DNA of 64,000 bases from Pseudomonas sp. 10S4. Its GTDB lineage: Bacteria > Pseudomonadota > Gammaproteobacteria > Pseudomonadales > Pseudomonadaceae. Below the pieces are notes generated by a model. That model searched no databases, was not told the origin of the DNA, and was given only the letters and a program-made list of their open reading frames with translations. Positions 7,514-16,945 of this stretch are shown here, in pieces. The stretch is from assembly GCF_034344865.1 (NCBI RefSeq), contig NZ_CP133774.1, positions 5,704,001 to 5,768,000 on the forward strand. Reading direction: 5' to 3'. The translations under genes were made by a program, and so were the position numbers. Each line of letters begins with the position of its first letter. Position 1 is the first letter of the stretch.

Positions 7514-9088
7514 TCACCAGGCCTGGCCGCGGCGCTTGAGCTCCAGGCGACGGACGAACTCTTCCAGCACCAGCGAGTACAAATCGTCCTGCAAGTAAGC
7601 GTCTTCGATGCCGGCGTCCATGTTCGGGTTGTCGTTGACCTCGATCACCACTACTTTGTCGCCGGACTGCTTGAGGTCGACGCCGTAGAGGCCGTCGCCG
7701 ATCAGGTTGGCGGTCTTCACTGCCAGTTCCACCACCGCGCGCGGCGCTTCGTGGACCGCCAGGGTGCGGCATTCGCCGTTGATGTCCGAGCCCTTGGCCT
7801 TGTGGTTGTAGATCTGCCAATGGCCCTTGGACATGAAGTACTGGCAGGCAAAGATCGGTTTGCGATTGAGCACGCCGATGCGCCAGTCGTACTCGGTGTA
7901 GAAAAATTCCTGGGCCAGCAACAGTACCGAGTGTTCGAACAGTTCGGCGGTGGCTTCGAGCAAGGCTTGCTGGCTCTCGACCTTGATCACGCCCCGGGAG
8001 AAGCAGCCGTCAGGAATCTTCAACACCAGTGGAAAGCCCAAGCGCTCGCCGACTCGCTCGAAGTCTTCCGGTCGTTCCTTGTAGAGGATTTCGGTGGCGG
8101 GCATGCCCAATTGATGGCTTTTGAGAAGATCGGTCAAGTAGACCTTGTTGGTGCAGCGCAGGATCGATGCGGGGTCGTCCATCACCACCAGCCCTTCGCT
8201 CTCGGCTTTCTTGGCGAAGCGGTAGGTATGGTTGTCGACGCTTGTAGTCTCGCGGATCAGCAACCCGTCGTATTCAGCGATACGGGCGTAGTCCTTGCGC
8301 TCGATCAACTCGACGTCGATACCCAGGGTTTTGCCGACCCGGACGAAATTATCCAGGGCTTTGGCGTTGGACGGCGGCAATGCTTCTTGCGGATCATGCA
8401 GGATCGCCAGGTCATAACGGGCCAAGCGCCGGGAGCGCGGCACGCGCCAGATCTTGCGACTGAAACTGTCCAGAGAGTTGGCGAACTGATCTTCCTGATC
8501 TTCGCGCAACTTGTGCAAGGCACCGGACTTTATACCTTCGATGTGCCAACCGTTAGTTCTTCTAAACTCAACTAGCAATATCGGACACGGAAAGACTTCA
8601 AATAACTGCCGCGCCAGATCCTGCAATGGCTCGATATTAGTCTTGCCAAAATAAAGGGTTAGCGTAAAGCCTTCGGTGTCGCTGTAAAGATGATTGCTGA
8701 GGGCTTTTTCCAGCGGTTTATCCAGATCATCGAGAGCCAGACCGTAAAGCGATTTACGGGTCAGTTCGCTGATGGTCCGCACCGACGGAATAACCTTGTG
8801 CCCCCGGGCCTCGGCCAGCAGCGAGCAGTAATAACCGTGCCCCAGGTACTTGTAGCTGCGGCACAGGTTGATCACCTGGACCCGTTTGCCCTGCTCGTTG
8901 TCACGGGTTTGTTCCAGGTATTCCTGGGCCGTGACGATGTCTTCGCTGGGAAAGTAGGACGCCCAGTCTTCCTTGCGTTCGACGATGATAATCAACTGAC
9001 TTGAAGTTCTGATCGCGTCATTTAAATAAGTTGCCGCCGGCAAAGTTTGCTCGGATACTTCGCGCCAATGACCTTGTACCGCTGACAT
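7514..9088 (-). CDS. RimK-like ATP-grasp ligase with RLAN N-terminal domain
   Basis: A 524-residue protein. The N-terminal half resembles the RLAN domain found before some RimK-like ligases (opening with Q-L-I-I-I-V-E-R-K-E-D-W); the C-terminal half is an ATP-grasp fold with L-V-L-K-I-P-D-G, the Mg-binding V-I-E-V-N-D-N-P-N-M and the tail L-E-E-F-V. RimK relatives add amino acids, usually Glu, to the carboxyl end of a protein or small acceptor; the acceptor here is unknown. ATG 9088 is chosen over 9112 because it begins at the expected M-S-A-V, but neither has a strong ribosome site. It is divergent from a GNAT-C39 peptidase fusion, a pairing seen widely and thought to be a peptide-modification system. 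Confidence 0.88.
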   Translation of the reverse strand: MSAVQGHWREVSEQTLPAATYLNDAIRTSSQLIIIVERKEDWASYFPSEDIVTAQEYLEQTRDNEQGKRVQVINLCRSYKYLGHGYYCSLLAEARGHKVIPSVRTISELTRKSLYGLALDDLDKPLEKALSNHLYSDTEGFTLTLYFGKTNIEPLQDLARQLFEVFPCPILLVEFRRTNGWHIEGIKSGALHKLREDQEDQFANSLDSFSRKIWRVPRSRRLARYDLAILHDPQEALPPSNAKALDNFVRVGKTLGIDVELIERKDYARIAEYDGLLIRETTSVDNHTYRFAKKAESEGLVVMDDPASILRCTNKVYLTDLLKSHQLGMPATEILYKERPEDFERVGERLGFPLVLKIPDGCFSRGVIKVESQQALLEATAELFEHSVLLLAQEFFYTEYDWRIGVLNRKPIFACQYFMSKGHWQIYNHKAKGSDINGECRTLAVHEAPRAVVELAVKTANLIGDGLYGVDLKQSGDKVVVIEVNDNPNMDAGIEDAYLQDDLYSLVLEEFVRRLELKRRGQAW

Positions 9089-9180
9089 AGTGATTGATCC
9101 GTTGGAGAACAAGACCTTTCCTATTAAGCACGAACTTTTTTGAAAGTCCCGTTTCGTTACGCAACTTTTACGGTGGTCAT

Positions 9181-10278
9181 ATGAATCCTGTCTTTCGCTT
9201 GGCGGTAGTTGAAGACTTACCGGCGTTGCTGAAACTCGAAGAGCAATGCTTCACCACGGATCGGCTCACCAGTCGCAGCTTTCAGTGGATGATCACTCGC
9301 GCTCATGGACAGCTGCTGGTCGCCCAACACGGGGAACAACTGGTCGGCTACGCGGTGGTGCTGTTCCACCGAGGCACGTCTCTGGCGCGACTCTATTCGA
9401 TTGCCATTGCCTCAGATGCCCGCGGCAATGGCTTGGGTAAGCAGTTGCTGGAGCGGATCGAGGCCTGTGCCCTTGAACACGATTGCGCCTACCTACGGCT
9501 TGAAGTGCGCACCGACAACCCGGCGGCGATTGCCTTGTATGAGCGCAACGGTTACAGGCGTTTTGCGCTGATTCATGACTACTACGAGGACCACGCCGAC
9601 GCATTGCGCCTGGAGAAACGCATCCTCCAGCACCGCGACTCGCGCAATATCCAGGTGCCGTGGTACCGCCAGACCACCGACTTCACATGCGGCCCGGCCT
9701 GTTTGCTGATGGCGATGGGCGCGTTGCAACAGGGTCGGTTGCTAGAGCGCCGCGAAGAACTGCAAATCTGGCGCGAGGCGACCACGGTGTTCATGACCTC
9801 GGGCCACGGCGGTTGCAGCCCGCAGGGGCTGGCGTTGGCGGCATGGCGACGCGGGTTTCGTGTGCGGCTGCAACTGAGCATGGCCGGGCCGTTGTTTCTC
9901 GACGGGGTGCGCGATGAGCATAAAAAGGACGTAATGCGGTTAGTGCATGAAGAGTTCACTGCGCAGTTGCAGGATACCGATGTGGAACGGGAGGTTGGCG
10001 GGCCGCTGGATCTGCCGCAGTTGTTGGACGCTGGCGGGCAGCCGCTGGTGTTGATCAGTAGCTATCGGCTGACGCGCTCCAAGGCGCCGCATTGGGTGAT
10101 GGTCACCGATTGCGACGAGGAGTTTGTGTACCTGCATGATCCGGATGTGGACCACAGCCAGCATCGCCAGCCGATGGATTGCCAGCATTTGCCGGTGAGT
10201 CATGGGGAGTTTGAGAAGATGTGCAGTTTTGGGCGGGGCAAACTTCGGGCGGCGGTGATTCTCTATCGCCGGCAGTGA
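9181..10278 (+). CDS. GNAT acetyltransferase fused to C39-like peptidase
   Basis: A 365-residue two-domain protein. Residues 1-145 form a GNAT N-acetyltransferase with the acetyl-CoA loop A-R-G-N-G-L-G-K-Q-L-L and the L-Y-E-R-N-G-Y motif. Residues about 155-365 form a papain-like C39-type domain with the active Cys in T-D-F-T-C-G-P-A-C, a His in H-W-V-M-V and an Asp in H-D-P-D. No signal peptide, so it is cytoplasmic. The longer frame from 9094 overlaps the divergent gene and is not used. Its partner is the RimK-like ligase across a short divergent promoter region; together they may acetylate, ligate and trim a peptide or amine. Confidence 0.88.
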   Translation: MNPVFRLAVVEDLPALLKLEEQCFTTDRLTSRSFQWMITRAHGQLLVAQHGEQLVGYAVVLFHRGTSLARLYSIAIASDARGNGLGKQLLERIEACALEHDCAYLRLEVRTDNPAAIALYERNGYRRFALIHDYYEDHADALRLEKRILQHRDSRNIQVPWYRQTTDFTCGPACLLMAMGALQQGRLLERREELQIWREATTVFMTSGHGGCSPQGLALAAWRRGFRVRLQLSMAGPLFLDGVRDEHKKDVMRLVHEEFTAQLQDTDVEREVGGPLDLPQLLDAGGQPLVLISSYRLTRSKAPHWVMVTDCDEEFVYLHDPDVDHSQHRQPMDCQHLPVSHGEFEKMCSFGRGKLRAAVILYRRQ

Positions 10279-10298
10279 TCAAGTGCAGAGTGAATTAT

Positions 10299-10420
10299 GT
10301 GGTGAGGGGGCTTGCCCCGTTCGACTGCGCAGCAGTCGCCTGCGGTGTACCTGACTTTCACAAGTGTGATGGTTTCAGGGCTGCTTCGCAGCCCAACGGG
10401 GCAAGCCCCTCGCCACAGGG
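10299..10420. repeat. REP-type inverted pair
   Basis: GTGGTGAGGGGGCTTGCCCC and GGGGCAAGCCCCTCGCCAC face each other with GACTGCGCAGCAGTC between them, in the gap between convergent genes. Confidence 0.85.
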
Positions 10421-10446
10421 TTTTGTGTTTAACATCAGAGCGATGG

Positions 10447-11598
10447 TTACTTCAGTCCGACCTTGTACAACGCTCCATCCGCTTCATCCGTCAGCACATA
10501 CAAATACCCATCCGGCCCCTGCCTCACGTCGCGGATCCGCGCCTTGAGCTCTCCCATCAAACGCTCTTCATGCACCACTTTGTCCCCATCGAACTGCAAT
10601 CGGATGAGTTCCTGGCTCGCCAGCGCGCCGATAAACACGTTGTGCTGCCAAGGCTTGAAGCGATCAGCGTCATAGAACGCCATGCCGCTGATGGCGGGCG
10701 AAACCTCCCAAACGTGGTGCGGCGGCACGGTGCCTTCGACCGTCTTGCCCTTGGACTCCGGAATCGGCTCACCTGAATAGTTGACGCCGTTGGTTGCCAA
10801 CGGCCAGCCGTAGTTCTTGCCACGCTCGATCACGTTGATCTCGTCGCCACCCTTGGGACCGTGCTCGTTTTCCCACAGCGTGCCGTTCCAGGGGTTGATC
10901 GCCGCGCCCTGCGGATTGCGATGGCCGTAGGACCAGATCTCCGGACGCACGCCGTCCTGACCGACAAAAGGATTGTCATCCGGCACCTTGCCGTCCGGGT
11001 AGATCCGCACGACTTTGCCCTGCAGCTTGTCGAGGTCCTGGGCGGTCATGCGGTCGTTGTTTTCGCCCAGGGTGATGAACAGATACCCGCCACGGTCGAA
11101 CACCAGCCGCGAACCGAAGTGGTTGCCGACCGAGAGTTTCGGCTCCTGGCGGAAGATCACCTTGAAGTCCTTGAGGGTCGTCAGGTCGTCGGACAAACGT
11201 CCGCGGCCGACCGCGGTCCCGGCCTTGTCGCCCTCACCGCCACCCTCGGCGTAGGACAGATAAACCAGGCGATCCTGCTTGAAGTCCGGTGACAGCACCA
11301 CATCGAGCAAACCGCCCTGCCCCTTGGCCCAGACCTTGGGCACACCACTGATCGGTGCTGAGCGTTTGCCATCAATGGTGACCACACGCAGGTTGCCGGG
11401 ACGTTCGGTCACCAGCATGCCTTGCCGATCAGGGAGAAACGCCAAGGCCCACGGATGTTCCAGGCCTTTGGTAATCGGCGTGACTTCGAGGGTGCCTTGT
11501 TCGCTTTTCAGTTCCTGGGTGGGTGCCGCGAATACGGGCGCGGCGGCGGTGATCAGTACGCTGGCGCAAAAGGTGGCCAGGAGAGTTTTACGCAACAT
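10447..11598 (-). CDS. PQQ-dependent soluble aldose dehydrogenase (YliI/Asd type)
   Basis: A 383-residue exported protein with a signal peptide (cut after Val-Phe-Ala near residue 24) and a six-bladed propeller of the soluble glucose dehydrogenase family. Recognisable elements are the W-A-L-A-F-L-P-D start, G-Q-G-G-L-L-D-V, G-N-H-F-G-S-R-L-V-F-D with the likely catalytic His, Y-G-H-R-N-P-Q-G and W-E-N-E-H-G-P-K-G-G-D-E. The family oxidises aldose sugars in the periplasm using PQQ and passes electrons to the respiratory chain. It has its own promoter region next to a small exported protein. Confidence 0.9.
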   Translation of the reverse strand: MLRKTLLATFCASVLITAAAPVFAAPTQELKSEQGTLEVTPITKGLEHPWALAFLPDRQGMLVTERPGNLRVVTIDGKRSAPISGVPKVWAKGQGGLLDVVLSPDFKQDRLVYLSYAEGGGEGDKAGTAVGRGRLSDDLTTLKDFKVIFRQEPKLSVGNHFGSRLVFDRGGYLFITLGENNDRMTAQDLDKLQGKVVRIYPDGKVPDDNPFVGQDGVRPEIWSYGHRNPQGAAINPWNGTLWENEHGPKGGDEINVIERGKNYGWPLATNGVNYSGEPIPESKGKTVEGTVPPHHVWEVSPAISGMAFYDADRFKPWQHNVFIGALASQELIRLQFDGDKVVHEERLMGELKARIRDVRQGPDGYLYVLTDEADGALYKVGLK

Positions 11599-11664
11599 GC
11601 ACGATTCCTTTTGTCGTTAACGGCATTGTCGTTTGAATGGCTGACAGAACCTCAGTCCTGTCGT

Positions 11665-11985
11665 TCAACGGTTGCTGCTGTCCGAGTCTCGTGGCGGTGG
11701 GTTTGGAATGAATTTCGGTGGCGCGCTTGGCGCTGTTTTGTCCTGGGGATAGCGGTTACCGATGCCGCCGTTTTCCACGGTCGGCGGACGCGGAACCGGC
11801 GCGAAAGTCGGCTGCCGAGTGGCCGGGGCATTTGGTTGCGTGCCCTGCATGCTGTTGGGGTTGGCCCGGTGAATCGGGCTGTCGTAGGGATTGCTGCTGC
11901 TGCCGGTCGGGCTCTGGGCCTGGGCCACCTGGCCGAGCAAGCCGCTCAAGGCCAACACCGTGCAACCGAGCACAAATCTGTTCAT
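11665..11985 (-). CDS. exported proline-rich hypothetical protein
   Basis: A 106-residue protein with a signal peptide (cut after Ala-Gln-Ala near residue 23) and a mature part rich in Pro, Ser and Asn, ending in a P-N-P-P-P-R segment. It looks disordered and has no recognised domain. It lies upstream of the sugar dehydrogenase gene on the same strand, 66 bases away, and may share its transcript. Function unknown. Confidence 0.65.
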   Translation of the reverse strand: MNRFVLGCTVLALSGLLGQVAQAQSPTGSSSNPYDSPIHRANPNSMQGTQPNAPATRQPTFAPVPRPPTVENGGIGNRYPQDKTAPSAPPKFIPNPPPRDSDSSNR

Positions 11986-12186
11986 GGGAGCCTCTCAACG
12001 TACGTGTGAATAGAGCCTTCGATACCACGCTACGCCCGAGGTTCGGATTTGTTAACTGAAAGCTCCTTCACAGATGTAACACCCGTTTACCGCACCGCTG
12101 ATCCCCCCGCAGGGCTGGGGCTCACGCCGCTGAAACTTTTGCGCGGGGCCACAGGTCACCTGATCATCACTTGCGAGTAGACGACG

Positions 12187-13063
12187 ATGGCCCGGGCAAT
12201 CTGGAAAGGCGCAATCAGTTTCGGCTTGGTACACATCCCCGTGGCCCTGGTGTCGGCCACCTCGTCCCAAGGCGTGGATTTCGACTGGCTCGACAGCCGC
12301 AGCATGGACCCGGTGGGCTACAAACGCGGTCAACAAGGTCACCGGCAAGGAAGTCTCCAAGGAACACATTGTCAAAGGCGTCGCCTACGAAAAGGGCCGT
12401 TACGTGGTGCTCAGCGAAGAGGAAATCCGCTCGGCGCACCCGCTGTCGACCCAGACCATCGACATCTTTGCCTTCGTCGACAGCGAACAAATCCCACTGC
12501 AAAACATCGACACGCCCTACTACCTGGCCCCGGACAAACGCGGCGGCAAGGTCTATGCGCTGTTGCGCGAAACCCTAAGCAAAACCAACAAAGTCGCCCT
12601 CGCCCACGTCGTGCTGCACACCCGCCAGCACCTGGCAGCGCTAATGCCGCTGGAGTCGGCCATGGTGCTGGTGATGCTGCGCTGGCCGGCGCAAGTGCGC
12701 AGCCTGGATGAGTTGGCGCTGGGCAGTGAAGTGACCAAACCCGAACTGGCCAAGGGCGAACTGGAGATGGCCAAGCGTCTGGTCGAGGACATGAGCGCCG
12801 ACTGGAAACCCGAGGATTACCACGACAGTTTCGAAGACAAGATCATGGCACTGGTGGAGAAGAAGGCCCATGAAGGCAAGATCGAAGATGTCGAGAGCAC
12901 CAGCGGTGAAGAAGAACGTAAGACCGCCGATGTTATCGACCTGACCGAACTGCTCAAACGCAGCCTCGGCGGCAAGGCGACCAGTAAACCGGCAGCCAAG
13001 CCGCGCAAAGCCGCCGCCAAACCGGCTCCGGCGAAAAAAGCCACGAAGAGCTCTCGCGGCTGA
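12187..13063 (+). pseudogene. ku: Ku end-joining protein, frameshifted
   Basis: Bacterial Ku, the DNA-end-binding homodimer of non-homologous end joining. The first frame reads M-A-R-A-I-W-K-G-A-I-S-F-G-L-V through D-P-V-G-Y-K-R, then an extra G at 12328/12329 (CGCGGTC where CGCGTC is expected) shifts it; the rest, including Y-V-V-L-S-E-E-E-I and the C-terminal Lys/Ala-rich tail, continues intact in the next frame to 13063. Removing one base restores about 291 residues. The lesion is not in a long homopolymer, but LigD downstream is intact and similar single-base lesions occur across the window, so an assembly error is likely. Confidence 0.9.
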
Positions 13064-13098
13064 CGGCCCGTGACGCTCGCAGCACAAGGTAGTCCGCC

Positions 13099-15609
13099 AT
13101 GGCTAAATCGGTGAGTGAATACACGCGTAAACGTAACTTCGAGATCACCTCGGAGCCGCCCGAATCAGCGCCTGCCAAGCGCGGCAAAAAAGTGGCCTCG
13201 GCCCTGCGTTTCGTAATCCAGAAACACGCTGCGCGTAACCTGCATTACGATTTTCGCCTGGAGCTCGACGGTACTCTGAAGAGCTGGGCGGTACCCAAAG
13301 GCCCAAGCCTCGACCCGGCGCAAAAGCGCCTGGCGGTACACGTCGAAGACCATCCCATCAGCTACGGCACCTTCGAGGGCAGTATTCCCGAGGGGCAGTA
13401 CGGCGCCGGGGATGTGATTGTCTGGGACCATGGCGTCTGGCAACCGATTGGCGACCCGCAAGAAACCTACAAGGCCGGCAAACTCAAATTTACCTTGATA
13501 GGCGAAAAACTCTCCGGTGACTGGGCGTTAGTTCGCACTCACCTGCGCGGCAGCGGCGACAAAGAGCAATGGCTGCTGATCAAGGAGCGTGACCAGCAGG
13601 CGCGCCCGGCAAGTGAGTTTGATGTGGTCGCCGAGTTGCCCAAAAGCGTGTTGAGCGATGCCACCATTGGCGACAAAAACACCAAGAAAGCCGTGAAAAA
13701 AACCAAGGCGATCAAGCCCAAACCGACCGCGCTTCCCGAACAACTCGCCCCACAACTGGCCACGCTGGTAGACAAAGTCCCGGCGGGCGACTGGCGCTAT
13801 GAAATCAAGTTCGACGGCTACCGAATCCTCGCTCGCATCGACAACGGCGAGGTGCGGCTGCTGACCCGCAATGGCCACGATTGGACCGCAAAACTGCCGT
13901 TGCAAGCCAAGGCTTTGGCCGAGATGAAGCTCGACGGCAGTTGGCTCGATGGCGAAGTGGTGGTGCTGAACGACAAAGGTTTTCCGGACTTCCAGGGGCT
14001 GCAAAACGCCTTTGAGATCGGCCGCTCCGTGGACATCATTTATTTCGTGTTCGACGCGCCGTTCCTCCACGATGCCGATCAACGCGAGTTACCGGTGGAA
14101 GATCGTCGTGCCGCGCTGCAAAAAGCCCTTGGGCGCAAGTCTCGGCAGATCGTGCGCTTTTCCGAGGCCTTCACGGCGAACCATCAAGACATCGTCGAAA
14201 GCGCCTGTGCATTGTCGCTGGAAGGCGTCATCGGCAAGCGCGCCGGCAGCCCTTATGTGTCGAGGCGCAGCCCGGACTGGATCAAACTCAAATGCCGTTT
14301 GCGCCAGGAATTTGTGATCATTGGCTATACGCAACCACAGGGTTCGCGCAGTGGTTTCGGTGCTTTGCTGCTGGGCGTTTACCACGATAAAGAGCTGGTT
14401 TACGCCGGACGTGTCGGCACCGGGTTCAATCAGGCCAACCTGAAGCTGTTTCATGGGCAATTGCAGAAAATCGAACGCAAAACTTCACCGTTGGCCAAAT
14501 CATTGACCGCCGCTCAGGCCAGGGGCGTTCACTGGGTCGAGCCGACGCGGGTGTGCGAAGCCGAATTTGCCGAGTGGACCCGTGAAGGTGCGGTGCGCCA
14601 AGCCACTTTCATTGCCATGCGTACCGATAAGCCGGCGACAGAGATTGTTCGTGAGCAGCCACAATCCCCAAAGGCGACCAAACCCGCGAACGAAAAGCAA
14701 ACCCGTAGCGCGGACAGCAGCGTCGCCGGGGTCAAGATCACTCACCCCGACCGTGTGATCGACAAGGACAGCGGCACCCGAAAACTGGAACTGGTGCAGT
14801 TCTACGAGCGCATCAGCGACTGGATTTTGCCGTTCCTGCGCAATCGGCCGGTGTCCCTGTTGCGGGCACCGGAGGGTGTTGACGGCGAACAGTTCTTCCA
14901 GAAACACGCTGAGCGCCTGGCCATTCCCAACATCAAGCATCTCGATCCGGAACTTGACCCGGGCCACGCGCGGCTGATGGAAATTGACACCACCGCGGCA
15001 CTGATCGGGGCCGCACAAATGGGTGCAATCGAGTTGCATACCTGGGGCGCCACCACTGACCGGATCGAAACCCCGGACCTGTTTATTCTCGACCTTGACC
15101 CCGACCCGGCGTTGCCGTGGAAAAGCATGGTCGAAGCGACTCAGTTGACCCTGTCGGTGCTCGATGAGCTGGGGCTGGAGGCGTTTCTGAAAACCAGTGG
15201 CGGCAAAGGCATGCACATTGTCGTGCCGCTGGCGCGCAAGGAAGATTGGGAGACGGTCAAGGCCTTCGCCAAAGCCATCGCTCAGTTCATGGCGCAACAG
15301 TTGCCGGAACGGATCACCGCGACCATGGGCCCGAAAAACCGGATCGGCAAGATCTTCGTCGATTACCTGCGCAATACCCGAGGCGCCAGCACGGTGACGG
15401 CATATTCGGTACGGGCGCGGCCAGGGTTGCCGGTGTCGGTACCGATTGCGCGGGATGAGTTAACGAGCCTGCACGGTTCGCAGGAATGGACCGTGGCAAA
15501 TTTGCTGGAGCGGTTGGAGGGGTTGAAAGGTGATCCGTGGGCGGGGTATGCCAATCGGCAGAGGATTACGGCGAAGATGTGGAAGCAGTTGGGCAGCAAG
15601 AAACCTTAA
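13099..15609 (+). CDS. ligD: multifunctional DNA ligase D
   Basis: An 836-residue end-joining ligase with the Pseudomonas domain order. Residues about 35-160 are the 3'-phosphoesterase (Q-K-H-A-A-R-N-L-H-Y-D-F-R with H43, H49, D51). Residues about 225-530 are the ATP-dependent ligase with the adenylated lysine in E-I-K-F-D-G-Y-R (K237) and D-G-E-V-V-V. A Lys/Pro-rich linker leads to the primase-polymerase domain (about 555-830) with the metal pair D-L-D-P-D near residue 665 and S-G-G-K-G-M-H. It binds ends held by Ku and fills, trims and seals them. It starts 36 bases after ku, so the two are one operon. Length and motifs look complete. Confidence 0.96.
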   Translation: MAKSVSEYTRKRNFEITSEPPESAPAKRGKKVASALRFVIQKHAARNLHYDFRLELDGTLKSWAVPKGPSLDPAQKRLAVHVEDHPISYGTFEGSIPEGQYGAGDVIVWDHGVWQPIGDPQETYKAGKLKFTLIGEKLSGDWALVRTHLRGSGDKEQWLLIKERDQQARPASEFDVVAELPKSVLSDATIGDKNTKKAVKKTKAIKPKPTALPEQLAPQLATLVDKVPAGDWRYEIKFDGYRILARIDNGEVRLLTRNGHDWTAKLPLQAKALAEMKLDGSWLDGEVVVLNDKGFPDFQGLQNAFEIGRSVDIIYFVFDAPFLHDADQRELPVEDRRAALQKALGRKSRQIVRFSEAFTANHQDIVESACALSLEGVIGKRAGSPYVSRRSPDWIKLKCRLRQEFVIIGYTQPQGSRSGFGALLLGVYHDKELVYAGRVGTGFNQANLKLFHGQLQKIERKTSPLAKSLTAAQARGVHWVEPTRVCEAEFAEWTREGAVRQATFIAMRTDKPATEIVREQPQSPKATKPANEKQTRSADSSVAGVKITHPDRVIDKDSGTRKLELVQFYERISDWILPFLRNRPVSLLRAPEGVDGEQFFQKHAERLAIPNIKHLDPELDPGHARLMEIDTTAALIGAAQMGAIELHTWGATTDRIETPDLFILDLDPDPALPWKSMVEATQLTLSVLDELGLEAFLKTSGGKGMHIVVPLARKEDWETVKAFAKAIAQFMAQQLPERITATMGPKNRIGKIFVDYLRNTRGASTVTAYSVRARPGLPVSVPIARDELTSLHGSQEWTVANLLERLEGLKGDPWAGYANRQRITAKMWKQLGSKKP

Positions 15610-15634
15610 GTATTGTGTTGAATGTTATGGCCCC

Positions 15635-15714
15635 ACCGCGAGCAAGCTCGCTCCCACAGGGAATTTGTGTACGCCACCGATCCAATGTGGGAGCGAGCTT
15701 GCTCACGATGGGGC
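15635..15714. repeat. REP-type inverted pair
   Basis: CGCGAGCAAGCTCGCTCCCA at the left mirrors TGGGAGCGAGCTTGCTC at the right, between the convergent ligD and lpxO genes. Confidence 0.85.
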
Positions 15715-15734
15715 CTGCCGCCCCGCTACAAAAA

Positions 15735-16634
15735 TCAGATCAGAACGAAAACCGCCAATAACCCACCAAAAATCGCCCACTTCTCCAGGTAGTAACGCGT
15801 GCGGTTTTGCTTTTTCAGCTCCTTGCCCCGCAAACGAACCTTGTAGATTTTGGTGAACAAGCGGTTGATTGCCCCCGTTTTGTCGCCCGCATCGTTCGGC
15901 GCGCCCGCCGCGGCCATGACATAACGACTGAACCAACCGTTGAGCACCGCCGCCCAGCGGTACTTCATCGGCCGCTCGACGTCGCAGAACAGGATGATGC
16001 GGTTCTGGTCGGTGGTGTTTTCGGCGTAGTGAATGAACGTTTCGTCGAACATCACCGCCTCCCCATCACGCCAGTGGTAGTTCTGGCCGTCAACGTTGAT
16101 GTAGCAACCGGCATCGTTCGGAGTTTCCAGGCCCAGGTGATAGCGATAGGAGCCGGCATACGGGTCGCGGTGACGCACCAGTTTGGAACCCGGCGGCAGT
16201 TCGGCGAACATCGCCGCTTTGATCGAACCGATGCTTTGCACCAGCTCGGTGGTGCGCGGGCAGAGCTTTTGCGCCGAAGGATGGCTGTCGCCGTACCACT
16301 TCAAGTAGAAACGCTTCCAGCCGCTCTTGAAGAATGAGTTGAAACCGACGTCGTCATATTGGTTCGAGCGCTTGATCTCCCCGGCCTTGAGCAGGTTTTG
16401 GCCTTCGGCGCGGATGACTTCCCAGTTCGCCTGCAATGGGCTCAGGTCCGGAAAGTCCGCCGGGTTGAGGTATGGCTTGCTCGGGGTTTTGGAGAACATA
16501 TAAAGGAAGCAATTGATCGGCGCCAGAAACGTCGAGTGGTCGCTTAATTGGCGGCCCAGTTTGTGGCGCACGCGACCGCGCAGGTGAACATACGCGATGG
16601 AGACAACATAAATGGCGGCAATGATGAGTTTCAC
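15735..16634 (-). CDS. lpxO: lipid A 2-hydroxylase LpxO
   Basis: A 299-residue inner-membrane-anchored Fe(II)/2-oxoglutarate dioxygenase that hydroxylates a secondary acyl chain of lipid A. It has an N-terminal membrane helix (residues 2-19), the C-F-L-Y-M-F-S segment typical of LpxO, the metal pair H-R-D in V-R-H-R-D-P-Y-A-G-S-Y-R-Y-H, a second His in F-I-H-Y-A-E-N and the 2-oxoglutarate Arg in D-Q-N-R, plus a C-terminal hydrophobic helix. GTG 16634 is preferred because it begins at M-K-L-I-I-A-A-I-Y as in relatives; GTG 16646 is possible. Modified lipid A alters resistance to cationic peptides. Confidence 0.92.
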   Translation of the reverse strand: MKLIIAAIYVVSIAYVHLRGRVRHKLGRQLSDHSTFLAPINCFLYMFSKTPSKPYLNPADFPDLSPLQANWEVIRAEGQNLLKAGEIKRSNQYDDVGFNSFFKSGWKRFYLKWYGDSHPSAQKLCPRTTELVQSIGSIKAAMFAELPPGSKLVRHRDPYAGSYRYHLGLETPNDAGCYINVDGQNYHWRDGEAVMFDETFIHYAENTTDQNRIILFCDVERPMKYRWAAVLNGWFSRYVMAAAGAPNDAGDKTGAINRLFTKIYKVRLRGKELKKQNRTRYYLEKWAIFGGLLAVFVLI

Positions 16635-16945
16635 GGCATTCGTCACACGTCAGAATTGAACAATCTGCCCCTTGCCGGCCAAGCGGTCTGGGCAGTGTCT
16701 GAATACGAAACAGCGGTCCCTGTGGCACGTCCTTGAGCCCTTGCCTTCATTGGCAATGGGTTGATAGATGGCATTTTAGCCACTGTCTGTAACAAATAGT
16801 TAGCATCCAACTGTGAAAATGTGTCCGCTGATACTGCCAAAGTGCCCGAGGTCGCCGACAACGTGCGCGGAGCCCTGGACACCTTCGACAAGAATGAAGG
16901 GGTCATCAAGGTGACACAGACGTGATCGCTACCGGCCATGGCGCG
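16635..16945. other. intergenic with a possible gene remnant
   Basis: A plus-strand frame from about 16815 to the TGA at 16924 reads like the end of a small soluble protein (A-D-N-V-R-G-A-L-D-T-F-D-K-N) but has no start or ribosome site. It may be a remnant; no family was recognised. Confidence 0.3.

Noticed and set aside
7499..8575. 358-codon plus-strand frame
   Set aside because: Antisense shadow of the ATP-grasp gene; GC-rich DNA keeps such frames open.
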